In this document: piece after piece, positions 25,802-33,479 of the stretch
Layout: the number at the start of each line of letters is the position of its first letter
Position numbering within the stretch: the first letter of the stretch is position 1
Origin: Granulicella sp. S156
GTDB taxonomy: Bacteria; Acidobacteriota; Terriglobia; Terriglobales; Acidobacteriaceae
Direction of reading: 5' to 3'
Length of the DNA: 36,136 nucleotides
Assembly: GCF_009766105.1 (NCBI RefSeq)
Contig: NZ_LMUH01000006.1
Span: forward strand, 249,303 to 285,438
Program-made: the position numbers and the translations under genes
Notes under the pieces: generated by a model
Databases searched by the model: none
What the model was told of the DNA's origin: nothing
The model's input: the letters and a program-made list of their open reading frames with translations, nothing else

Positions 25802-27097
25802 TCATGGCTGCGGATCGCCGGGTAGAGCAGGCTGCCCATTGGAAGGCGGAATCGATTTGGGCACATTCCTGGTGAGTCTTTTGCCCAAGAACTCCTGGAT
25901 CACCGCCTGGCCTGCGCGGCCTGCGACGCCCAGACCGGCGTTGGTAAAGACCAGACTTGCTCCGCGATCCGCGTGGGGATAATACGCATTGGAGAGCGCT
26001 CCTGCGGTCATCGTCCCAAGAAGATAAGAATAGTTCGGCATCGTCGTGCCGCTGTCACTGCGGGCGACGAATGCGCTGCTCACGGCATGATACAGGCGTG
26101 ACTTTTTCGTGCCGGTTCCCTGGTAGAAGTAGCGCGGATCTTGGTGGAATAGCGAAGCGAAGACCGCATGACTTAGGAAGTCACTGGATCGACCATCACC
26201 AAACTGAGCCGCCCAGCGCTTACCGTACCCGGCCGCACCTTGTCCGTATCCCTTATACGCGTTGTTTGCCTGTTCGATTCCTGCGGTCACACTAACCCCT
26301 ATGTATGTTGTCCAATCGAGCGTGTCGTGTGCAGCGAGAGAGAATTTCTGTCTTGACGTCATCGGAGCGGCGTCGGGGACGTAGCTTACATAGAAAGCCG
26401 GGACGATACCGAGCACGCGTTGCTTCTCCTCTGCTCTGATCTGCACAGCAGCGATCTCCTCGGTGGGACGAACCGTCACCTCTGAAGTTGTTGACGCGAC
26501 AGCCAGCATAATCTTGGGTATCTGATAGGACTGTTGCGCGGAAACGACGATCTCCGCTGACCTGAAAGGCTGAAGACCATTCACTGTGATAAGGACGACA
26601 TAAGATCCCTCAGGAACCTGGTTGAATGTAAATTCACCGTTCGGCCCGGATGTTACAGATCGTCGCTGTGAACCACCCTTGCTCGTTAGAACGACCTGGG
26701 TCCCAGCAATAGTCGCTTCAGTTATGTCCTGGACGACCCCTGAGATGCGGGCCGATCCGTCCGTCGGAAGCGACTGACTGTTCGAAATTTGTGGACCTGA
26801 TTCGGGAGTCGACTTACTCCGCTGACTCTGTGGTGTCGGCGCATCGGGAAGTGACGACATGTCGCTCCTCGTGAGGCTTGATGCGAGAGCCGAATCTTGC
26901 GCGGCAAGGTCTCGCGTAAAGGCAACGACACCGATCAGGACAGCCATTTGAATGAATCTGCAGCAAGAATCAACGAGGATCGTTGCAGACCGGCTCCTCT
27001 TCGTCCGGACTAAATATCGAAAGTCAACCATCGACCGACAACCTTTCAAAATGAGGAGTGGCTGTTGTTGCCGAAACCCGGAGAGCTTAGTAGGCAT
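25802..27097 (-). CDS. Carboxypeptidase-regulatory-like domain envelope protein
   Basis: A 431-residue exported protein common in Acidobacteriota. A hydrophobic export segment lies at about residues 48-66 (FIQMAVLIGVVAFTRDLAAQ), so the true start may be later (ATG at residue 23 or 51). A Ser/Pro/Gln-rich linker is followed by a carboxypeptidase-regulatory-like beta-sandwich at about 115-195 (ARISGVVQDITEATIAGTQV, GPNGEFTFNQVPEGSYVVLI). The C-terminal 200 residues form a conserved but uncharacterised domain (DTLDWTTYIGVSVTAGIEQA, HQDPRYFYQGTGTKKSRLYH), probably outer-membrane or surface associated. The ATG at 27097 overlaps the stop of the thioredoxin-like gene by 11 bases, suggesting translational coupling. 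Confidence 0.82.
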   Translation of the reverse strand: MPTKLSGFRQQQPLLILKGCRSMVDFRYLVRTKRSRSATILVDSCCRFIQMAVLIGVVAFTRDLAAQDSALASSLTRSDMSSLPDAPTPQSQRSKSTPESGPQISNSQSLPTDGSARISGVVQDITEATIAGTQVVLTSKGGSQRRSVTSGPNGEFTFNQVPEGSYVVLITVNGLQPFRSAEIVVSAQQSYQIPKIMLAVASTTSEVTVRPTEEIAAVQIRAEEKQRVLGIVPAFYVSYVPDAAPMTSRQKFSLAAHDTLDWTTYIGVSVTAGIEQANNAYKGYGQGAAGYGKRWAAQFGDGRSSDFLSHAVFASLFHQDPRYFYQGTGTKKSRLYHAVSSAFVARSDSGTTMPNYSYLLGTMTAGALSNAYYPHADRGASLVFTNAGLGVAGRAGQAVIQEFLGKRLTRNVPKSIPPSNGQPALPGDPQP

Positions 27098-27737
27098 ACT
27101 TTACCGAACAGCCATAAGGGCGGGTTGACTGGACCTGGATAGGTCGTCCGTTCATGGATTCCGTAAGAGCTTCGTCGACATAGTTTCTTGCCGATGTATG
27201 GTCGGATAGGTCCCATGTTGGATTGTCATCAATTGCTCCTGCATAGATCAGCTTGCCCGAGGGATCGATCACAAACATGTGCGGCGTCGTTTTGGCACCG
27301 TAGAGTCGGCCTATTGTTCCACTGGGGTCCAGAATCGCCGCGGTTGGAGAGGCATGCATTTCTTTGATGTATCGATTTTCTTCCTCAGAGGAGACAAAGC
27401 CTTCTTGTCCTGGGGCAGATGAAATGATGGATAACCAGACGACATCTTGATTAGTCCACTTTCGCTGGACAGCTTCCATGCTTCCGTTGATATAGTGCCT
27501 CTGGTCGTATGGGCAGCCCTGACTTGCCCATTCCAACACCACGTACTTGCCGCGGTAATCCGACAGACTATGGGTTTTTCCATTCGAGTCGTTGCCGGTA
27601 AAATTCGGCGCCTGATTGCCAGGGACAGCCGCTTGCGCTGACATACACAGCGCGAAATCTAGCGCCAAGAAGACAATGAGCTTGTGAAGCAAGGAAGATG
27701 GGCCAGACGGACGAAGCAGCAGGTTGTCTGAATACAT
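27087..27737 (-). CDS. Exported thioredoxin-fold (AhpC/TSA-type) protein
   Basis: A 216-residue protein with an N-terminal hydrophobic export signal (about residues 18-36, LHKLIVFLALDFALCMSAQA) and a thioredoxin/peroxiredoxin-like domain: APNFTGNDSNGKTHSLSDYR, GKYVVLEWASQGCPYDQRHY, and the cis-Pro region TTPHMFVIDPSGKLIYAGAI. Only one Cys lies in the active-site region (QGCPYD) where thioredoxins have CxxC, so a peroxiredoxin-like or redox-sensing role is more likely than disulfide exchange. A strong AGGAGG precedes the ATG. It is the first gene of a two-gene operon with the envelope protein. Confidence 0.88.
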   Translation of the reverse strand: MYSDNLLLRPSGPSSLLHKLIVFLALDFALCMSAQAAVPGNQAPNFTGNDSNGKTHSLSDYRGKYVVLEWASQGCPYDQRHYINGSMEAVQRKWTNQDVVWLSIISSAPGQEGFVSSEEENRYIKEMHASPTAAILDPSGTIGRLYGAKTTPHMFVIDPSGKLIYAGAIDDNPTWDLSDHTSARNYVDEALTESMNGRPIQVQSTRPYGCSVKYAY

Positions 27738-27769
27738 GAAACCTCCTATTTGTTGAAAGCTCTCTCGAC

Positions 27770-27895
27770 GCAGGTCGATCGCAGCCTACGATTTGGTCGA
27801 TATGACCGTTGAGTCAAGACGATGTGACGAAGGTCTTCTGGCCTGCGACCGAGTTCCCGGAGAGCACCCGAGACGATGGCGGTATCGATCCATCT
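27770..27895 (-). pseudogene. Metallo-beta-lactamase-fold gene fragment
   Basis: The minus strand reads IDTAIVSGALRELGRRPEDL, then RHIVLT, which is the typical strand-helix-strand lead-in to the HxHxDH metal motif of MBL-fold hydrolases. At that point the frame continues with unrelated residues, but the next frame reads GHIDQIVG, close to the expected motif, so a frameshift lies between them. The sequence then stops. Neither the N-terminal part nor the rest of the domain is present. It lies where a tetR gene would be expected beside control element C. Confidence 0.55.
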
Positions 27896-27946
27896 TCCCA
27901 ATACCCGGCATACCGGCTTCTTGGAGCGAATACACATATATGACGA

Positions 27947-28018
27947 CTTCTGGAACGAAAGGTTAGAAAATTTGCATCCATCGCCGAAAGCGTACATCTG
28001 AAACGGTAGGTGCAGAAT
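27947..28018 (+). promoter_or_regulatory. Control element C upstream of aldo/keto reductase
   Basis: A full copy of the element: left box CTTCTGGAAC at 27947-27956, TTGCATCC at 27972-27979, a 14-base spacer, ACATCTGAA at 27994-28002, and CATCTGAAAC-GGTA-GGTGCAGAAT at 27995-28018. Boxes start 48 bases apart. The left side, including the sequence that would lead into a minus-strand tetR start, resembles element B, but the ATG position reads ATT and no TetR coding sequence follows. It lies in the 557-base gap 27738-28294, which also holds two gene relics. Confidence 0.68.
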
Positions 28019-28140
28019 AGCAGCCTCGCTTCGAGGCCCACAGAGGCGGGCGTGCATGGTCAAATTGCGGAAAAGTCGCGGTCGTCACAGATGGGCGCAG
28101 CGGATCGAAGTCGTTGCGCCTGGAGAAAGTGTGACCTCCA

Positions 28141-28257
28141 GTGCCGGGCATAGATGGAGAGGTGCTCCAAGCCTTCGATGTACTCGCAACTGGCCAAAAT
28201 ATCGGAAAGATTGTGATCGCATTCGCAAGGCAGGGAGAGTTCACAAACTGGGGCTAG
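28141..28257 (+). pseudogene. MDR reductase C-terminal relic
   Basis: In one frame these bases read DGEVLQAFDVLATGQNIGKI and end VIAFARQGEFTNWG before a stop. The pattern of a helix followed by GKIV is the usual C-terminus of medium-chain reductases (compare YRCLESNETLGKIVVTF in the gene at 9055). A stop codon lies just upstream in frame, and no Rossmann domain is present. I read it as the tail of a deleted quinone-oxidoreductase-like gene between element C and the aldo/keto reductase. Confidence 0.5.
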
Positions 28258-28294
28258 AACATCTCCCCGCAACAGTATTCTTTCGAGGTGTCAG

Positions 28295-29293
28295 GTGAAA
28301 TTTAGAACATTGGGAAGCGAGGGGCCGAAAGTCTCGGCTCTTGGGCTGGGCTGCATGCGAATGTCGCCGTTCACGGGGACCGTTTCCTTCGGTAAATCAG
28401 GTGATGATATCGAGAGTATTGCCACGATTCACGCGGCTCTTGATTCAGGTATCAACTACCTGGATACGGGCGACTTCTATGGTTCGGGACACAATGAATC
28501 CCTAGTGGGTAAGGCAATCCGGGATCGCCGCGACCAAGCATTTGTGGGCGTGAAGTTTGGAGTGTTGCGCGCCCCGTGGGGAGCTTTCCTTGGGGCTGAT
28601 TTGCGGCCCGCCGCGGTGATGAATTTTGCGTCGTATTCATTGCAGCGTCTCGGCGTCGATGTCATCGATCTTTATCAGCCAGGCAGACTTGATCCGACGA
28701 TTCCGGTGGAAGACACCGTCGGAGCCATCGCGGAACTGATCCGGCAAGGCAAGGTGCGTTATCTCGGATTGTCTGAGGTGAGCTCTGAACAACTACGGAA
28801 GGCACATCGCGTTCACCCTGTGTCTGTATTACAGATCGAATACTCCCTTGCGACTCGTTTCATCGAACGGGAGATTCTGGCGACTGCTCGTGAACTTGGA
28901 ATTTCCATCGTCGCATACAACGTAACAGCTCATGGTCTGCTGGCGGGCTCCGCTTCAGTCCAGCTAGAGCCCAGTGACCCCAGGACGAAACTGTCGCGCT
29001 TTAGTACTGAAAATCTCCCTCAGAATCTCAAAACGGTCGAGGCACTCGTATCCATGGCTGAGGCCAAGGGCTACTCTCCAATCCAGATCTCCATAGCGTG
29101 GCTTCTTTCTCGCGGAGAAGACATCATCCCGCTTGTCGGCCTGACTCGCCGCACGCACCTAGCCGATAACCTCTCAGCACTTGATATTTCACTCAGTGAA
29201 GATGAACTGCAAACCCTCGATCGCGCTTTCGCGCCTGGAGCGATCGTTGGAGATCGAGCGCCAGCCGAGGTAATGCGCTTTTCACCAAGCTAG
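28295..29293 (+). CDS. Aldo/keto reductase
   Basis: A 332-residue NADPH-dependent TIM-barrel reductase of the AKR type that carries SALGLGCMRMS near the N-terminus. Catalytic residues Asp57 and Tyr62 (YLDTGDFYGSGHNES) and Lys87 (VGVKFGV) are present. The fourth member of the tetrad, usually His, is Gly130 (LYQPGRLDP); other AKRs of this subgroup also depart from His here, so this may be a subgroup trait. Coenzyme-side motifs include VRYLGLSEVSSEQLRKAH and IPLVGLTRRTHLADNLSALD. The GTG start at 28295 has GAGG upstream. Control element C lies about 280 bases upstream. Its C-terminus matches the stub at 19638-19832. Confidence 0.92.
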   Translation: MKFRTLGSEGPKVSALGLGCMRMSPFTGTVSFGKSGDDIESIATIHAALDSGINYLDTGDFYGSGHNESLVGKAIRDRRDQAFVGVKFGVLRAPWGAFLGADLRPAAVMNFASYSLQRLGVDVIDLYQPGRLDPTIPVEDTVGAIAELIRQGKVRYLGLSEVSSEQLRKAHRVHPVSVLQIEYSLATRFIEREILATARELGISIVAYNVTAHGLLAGSASVQLEPSDPRTKLSRFSTENLPQNLKTVEALVSMAEAKGYSPIQISIAWLLSRGEDIIPLVGLTRRTHLADNLSALDISLSEDELQTLDRAFAPGAIVGDRAPAEVMRFSPS

Positions 29294-29414
29294 AAAACAT
29301 CCACCGAGGACCGTAAGGGTTAGCTCCTCGATCACCTCCGTTCATGCAACGAAGACATGCAAGCGGTTGCTTGCCACTTGTAAGACGCAAAGATACTTTT
29401 CAGGAGAAATAGCA

Positions 29415-30515
29415 ATGAGCAAGATTGACGACGCACCCGTCTTCACACCCTACACGCTCGGCGAACTTAAACTCAGAAATCGGGTGGTAATGGCCTCGAT
29501 GACGCGCGGACGCGCGCGCAATGCCGAACTCGCGCCGACCGACCTTCATGTCGAATATTATCGGCAGCGGGCGACAGCCGGTCTCATCTTCACCGAAGGG
29601 ACGTGGATTAGCCCAAGCGCGATTGGAGTCATCAACGCTCCTGGCCTCTTTAGCGTACGTCAGGTTGAGGGCTGGCGCGCTGTCACCTCTGCAGTTCATG
29701 CCGAAGGCGGTGCAATCTTTGCGCAGCTTGCCCACTCCGGGGCCGTCTCGCACCCCGACTTTTTCAATGGTGAACTGCCAGCCGCCCCTTCTGCGATAAA
29801 CCCTGGCCTGAAAGCATTCACGTCCGATGGTTTCAAGGATACCGTGACACCGCGTGCCATGTCGGTGGAAGAGATCGCCGCGACAGTCGCGGACTATGGG
29901 ACCGCCGCTAAGAATGCTCAGGACGCAGGCTTCGATGGCGTAGAGCTACACTCTGCAGGTGCCTACCTCTTGCCGGAATTTCTCAATAGCGCGCTGAACA
30001 TTCGGGAAGATGCCTATGGTGGCACGGCGGAGAACCGAACGCGGATTGTTCTGGAAGTTCTCCAGGCATTCATTGCCGTCTGGGGACCAGGGCGCGTTGG
30101 CATCAAGCTCAGCCCTACGCTGACCATGGGCGGCCTCGGGCCGACCGACAAGACGATCGACACTTACGACTATCTCGTTCGCCGCCTCAATGAGCTTCCT
30201 CTCTCTCACATTCAGATTGGCAGATTTCCGAGCGATCTCTCGGGCACCCCCATCGCCGCGTTGCAGGACACGATCGGCTACTATCGCGCGCGCTTTCATG
30301 GCACGTTGATTGCAAACTTCGGTTTTGACGGTACTTCCGCCAATGCGGCGATCAAAAGCCAGCAGGCTGATCTGGTTTCCTTCGCGAAACCATTCATCGG
30401 CAATCCCGACTTCGTGCGCCGGCTTCGCGAGGACCTGCCGCTTGCAACCTCATCCCCCGAAACCTATTACCAGGGTGGACCGCAGGGATATATCGACTAC
30501 CCGGTTGCTCCCTGA
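29415..30515 (+). CDS. Old Yellow Enzyme family alkene reductase (OYE 3)
   Basis: A 366-residue ene-reductase without the N-terminal extension of OYE 1 and OYE 2. It keeps Thr30 (MASMTRGRAR) and Gln104 (AQLAHSGAVSHP), but the substrate motif reads HSAGAY: His179, Gly182, Tyr184, so the Asn/His partner is missing. The Trp position after Gln is Ala106. Further markers are REDAYGGTAENRTRIVLEVL and DLVSFAKPFIGNPDFV. The start at 29415 has AGGAGA at a good distance; an in-frame upstream codon at 29367 has none. It lies 121 bases after the aldo/keto reductase, same direction, possibly co-transcribed; no control element of its own was found. Confidence 0.93.
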   Translation: MSKIDDAPVFTPYTLGELKLRNRVVMASMTRGRARNAELAPTDLHVEYYRQRATAGLIFTEGTWISPSAIGVINAPGLFSVRQVEGWRAVTSAVHAEGGAIFAQLAHSGAVSHPDFFNGELPAAPSAINPGLKAFTSDGFKDTVTPRAMSVEEIAATVADYGTAAKNAQDAGFDGVELHSAGAYLLPEFLNSALNIREDAYGGTAENRTRIVLEVLQAFIAVWGPGRVGIKLSPTLTMGGLGPTDKTIDTYDYLVRRLNELPLSHIQIGRFPSDLSGTPIAALQDTIGYYRARFHGTLIANFGFDGTSANAAIKSQQADLVSFAKPFIGNPDFVRRLREDLPLATSSPETYYQGGPQGYIDYPVAP

Positions 30516-30694
30516 GGCGACGACCGGCAGACGCGGATAGGGACCGAGCCCTTGACTGTGGTCACATTGCATCCTTGACCTCTGCCCCAGAGGGAGGTTG
30601 ACCGGCAGCGTTCTGGGGTATCGACCGAAGAAGCCAGTCGATATCGTCGTGAGCTCGCTGCCGGTACATCATCTGGTGAATCAGGAGCAATGCT

Positions 30695-31825
30695 TTGCAA
30701 GACGAAGTTCTCATCCTCGGTGGCGGAGTGGCAGGCTGTGCCGCTTCGATCGCGCTCGCTCGGAAGGGACGGAGCGTTACGTTAATTGAACGCGAGCCCA
30801 CATCTCGACATAAGGTTTGCGGAGAATTCCTAAGCGGTGAAGCCCTGGAAGACCTGCACGTCCTTGGTATCGACGTGGCCTCTCTTGGAGCAGTGCCCAT
30901 CAATTATGTTCGCCTGGCCGCAGCCAGACGCGCTGCGGAGGCTCCGCTGCCTTTTCCCGCAGCCTCGCTCACACGCAAGGCGCTCGATGCAGCTCTTATC
31001 GCCGCAGCCATCGCCGCGGGAGTCCGCGTTGAGCGAGGTCGCAGTGTGCAGTCGCTCAGCCGCGCGACCGGCAACCTCTGGCACGCAACGCTCGACAACG
31101 GCACCACATGCGAAGCTCCAACCACCTTTCTCGCCACGGGGAAGCACGATCTGCGCGGTCACGGTCGCCCCAAGGACACTCATCAATGGGTCGCTTTCAA
31201 GATGTATTACCGACTGTCTCCCACCCAGACCGCTGACCTGGCGGACGCCTCCGAGTTGACGCTCTATTCTGGAGGCTACGGTGGTATTCAACGAGTCGAA
31301 GACGGCATTGCGAATTTCTGCTGCGTGGTACAACGGCGATATTTTGCACGTGCGGGTCTTCGCTGGGAGGGCCTCCTTGCGAAGATGCAGCAGGACTGTC
31401 CTCACCTCGCAATGCGGCTTGACGGTGCGGAGCCGCTACTCGACAAACCGATCACCATCACTCATATTCCGTACGGTTACCTCCGCCGCGCAACCGAGGA
31501 TGGGCTCTACTGTATCGGCGATCAGGCAGCCGTAATCCCCTCGTTCACCGGCGATGGTATATCCATTGCCCTGCATACTGCCCGCCGTGCCGCCGCTGCC
31601 TATCTTGCCGCGGAGCCGGCGCCTGTCTTTCAGCCAAAACTGCGCTCCGCAATGCTGCCCCAGATGCTCCTTGCTGAGTTCGCCGCCAGTGGCTTAAACA
31701 ATGCATTTGCGCGCGCTGTACTTCCGTTCTGCCTCAGAGTCTGGCCCGGCGCGATGCGCGTAACGGCTAGACTCACGCGTGTCACTCAGCCCGGCGCTAT
31801 TGCTCCACAAGCGTTCGTCAACTGA
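30695..31825 (+). CDS. FAD-dependent oxidoreductase (geranylgeranyl reductase-like)
   Basis: A 376-residue flavoprotein. The N-terminal dinucleotide fold (VLILGGGVAGCAASIALARK, then GRSVTLIERE) is followed by the GGR/FixC-like KVCGEFLSGEALEDL. The second FAD motif reads GLYCIGDQAAVIPSFTGDGI with SIALHTARRAA. Members hydrogenate or hydroxylate isoprenoid or polyketide-like substrates; the substrate here is not evident. The TTG start at 30695 has AGGAG upstream; a nearby ATG is out of frame. It precedes the YceI-like gene by 57 bases in the same direction. Confidence 0.85.
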   Translation: MQDEVLILGGGVAGCAASIALARKGRSVTLIEREPTSRHKVCGEFLSGEALEDLHVLGIDVASLGAVPINYVRLAAARRAAEAPLPFPAASLTRKALDAALIAAAIAAGVRVERGRSVQSLSRATGNLWHATLDNGTTCEAPTTFLATGKHDLRGHGRPKDTHQWVAFKMYYRLSPTQTADLADASELTLYSGGYGGIQRVEDGIANFCCVVQRRYFARAGLRWEGLLAKMQQDCPHLAMRLDGAEPLLDKPITITHIPYGYLRRATEDGLYCIGDQAAVIPSFTGDGISIALHTARRAAAAYLAAEPAPVFQPKLRSAMLPQMLLAEFAASGLNNAFARAVLPFCLRVWPGAMRVTARLTRVTQPGAIAPQAFVN

Positions 31826-31882
31826 AATCGAGCCACTCCAAAACAGCTCTCGGAAGTTAAATCTTTTAGAGGAGATGATGTA

Positions 31883-32446
31883 ATGAGATCCTTCGCAGTC
31901 CTAGCCCTCGCGATCATACTTGGTCCAGCCGCACTCGCCCAGCATCAGACCTTTGCCGTCAGCCCCGATTCCAGCGAGGTCAAGATGAAGCTCAACACAA
32001 CTCACGAGGTCGTAAACGGCATATTCCACATTCAATCTGGATCGATCAATTTCGACCGGACCGCTTCTGATATATCGGGGATAGTCATCGTCGCAGCAGG
32101 CAGCGGCAAGACGGGGAACGATAGCCGCGATAAAAAGATGAACAAAGACATTCTCAAGGTGAACCGGTTCGCCACCGTCTCGTTCGCGCCTAAGGCGTAC
32201 AACGGAACAATCGCGGCTTCGGGCGACTCGGCCATTCAGGTGAGCGGAGTGTTCACCCTTCTCGGCATTCCTCACGACCTGACGATTCCGATGCAGATTC
32301 ACATGGATGGATCGAAGGCAACGGTGAAGGCGCAATTCGTCGTTCCCTATGTTCACTGGGGTCTCAAGAATCCGAGCTTCCTGATCTGGAAAGCTGAGAA
32401 TGACGTTGCGATTGATCTTAATCTCGTTGGCCAGATTTCCAACTAG
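31883..32446 (+). CDS. YceI family periplasmic protein
   Basis: A 187-residue exported lipocalin-like protein. The signal peptide covers residues 1-19 (MRSFAVLALAIILGPAALAQ). The YceI barrel shows FAVSPDSSEVKMKLNTTHEV, NGIFHIQSGSINFDR, DILKVNRFATVSFAPKAYNG, a short QVSGVFTLLGIPHDLTIP strand pair, and a C-terminal LIWKAENDVAIDLNLVGQIS. Known homologues bind polyisoprenoids or quinones in the hydrophobic pocket. AGAGGAG precedes the ATG. It probably forms a two-gene unit with the FAD enzyme; a shared isoprenoid or quinone substrate is inference. Confidence 0.92.
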   Translation: MRSFAVLALAIILGPAALAQHQTFAVSPDSSEVKMKLNTTHEVVNGIFHIQSGSINFDRTASDISGIVIVAAGSGKTGNDSRDKKMNKDILKVNRFATVSFAPKAYNGTIAASGDSAIQVSGVFTLLGIPHDLTIPMQIHMDGSKATVKAQFVVPYVHWGLKNPSFLIWKAENDVAIDLNLVGQISN

Positions 32447-32561
32447 CTGATCGTCCTGTTGGTACGTTGAAATAGGATCATTTCGGTCTAACCGCACTCG
32501 TTTCCTGCCTTTATTCCGATTCCGAGCGTCTATAGCAAGACTATGACTGCGCAAATGTGAG

Positions 32562-33479
32562 TCATATTCCTTTGCTGAATTCATAGGACCAGCGAATCTC
32601 TGTAACATGCCGCCAGCCATCCTGATTCGCTACATGCGCGATCAGGTCGATGGACCGTTTGCACTCCTCCGTCACATCCTGCAAAGGAACGCCGCCCGAG
32701 CCTCGCATCGCAAGTTGCGCCAATCGGCGCAGAGCATCTACGGCGCTGTTAGCGTGGATGGTCGAGAGCGATCCGCGATGGCCGGTGTTGAGGGCGTCGA
32801 GAAAGACACGCGCTTCCGGGCCACGAATCTCACCTACGATAATCCTGTCCGGTCTGTGGCGTAGTGCCGCTTTCAGCAGGTCGCTGAATCCGATCTGGCT
32901 CTTGTGGGTATCGAGTTGGGCCTCGGCAGAGATGACGTGTTGTTTCTTTATATACAGTTCGGCGACGTCTTCGAGAATGAGGATGCGGTCACTGTCAGGA
33001 ATAAAGCCAGCGACGACATTAGTGAGTGTTGTCTTCCCCGCGCCTGTCCCACCAGAAATCAGCAGATTGTCGCCACGGCGAACTGCCGCCGCCAGTTGTT
33101 GTGCCTGCTCGCTACTGAGCATTCTGCGCTCAATCAAATCATCTATCGTGAAGTTGCGCGAGGTAAACTTGCGGACCGTCATCATAGGCTGAGGATTTAC
33201 CACCGGCGGAATCAACGCTGCCATGCGGCTGCCGTCGGGCAGGCGCAGGTTGAGGATGGGGGAGTCCGCGTCGAGCTTTTTGCCGAAACGGTTCGCGATC
33301 ACTTCGAGACCTGTCAATAGAGCACCTTCTTCGAACCGGACGTCAGGTATCAGCTCGATACGGCCTCTCTCCTCCATCCAGACAGATCCATCAGGATTCA
33401 CCATGATCTCGGAGACAGTATGGCTGGTGAGCAAATGCTCGATCGGTTTAAGAAATGGAATGATGATCTCGAAACTCAT
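32562..33479 (-). CDS. VirB11/TrbB-type secretion ATPase
   Basis: A 305-residue hexameric secretion/conjugation ATPase of the VirB11/TrbB type. The N-terminal domain (EHLLTSHTVSEIMVNPDGSV) is followed by the catalytic domain: Walker A GGTGAGKTT at 143-151, Asp box RILILED (165-171), Walker B RIIVGEIRG (212-220) and His box GHRGSLSTIHAN (233-244). These are complete, so the enzyme should be active. The start overlaps the stop of the coupling-protein gene by four bases (ATGA), so the genes are translationally coupled. It is probably part of a conjugative-transfer (P-type T4SS) cluster; no other mating-pair genes follow it, since convergent yceI comes next. Confidence 0.93.
   Translation of the reverse strand: MSFEIIIPFLKPIEHLLTSHTVSEIMVNPDGSVWMEERGRIELIPDVRFEEGALLTGLEVIANRFGKKLDADSPILNLRLPDGSRMAALIPPVVNPQPMMTVRKFTSRNFTIDDLIERRMLSSEQAQQLAAAVRRGDNLLISGGTGAGKTTLTNVVAGFIPDSDRILILEDVAELYIKKQHVISAEAQLDTHKSQIGFSDLLKAALRHRPDRIIVGEIRGPEARVFLDALNTGHRGSLSTIHANSAVDALRRLAQLAMRGSGGVPLQDVTEECKRSIDLIAHVANQDGWRHVTEIRWSYEFSKGI

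Noticed and set aside
32542..32566. Seven-base inverted repeat TATGACT / AGTCATA between yceI and the VirB11-type gene
   Set aside because: It is short, overlaps the stop codon of the ATPase gene, and has no T-run; it is too weak to call a terminator.
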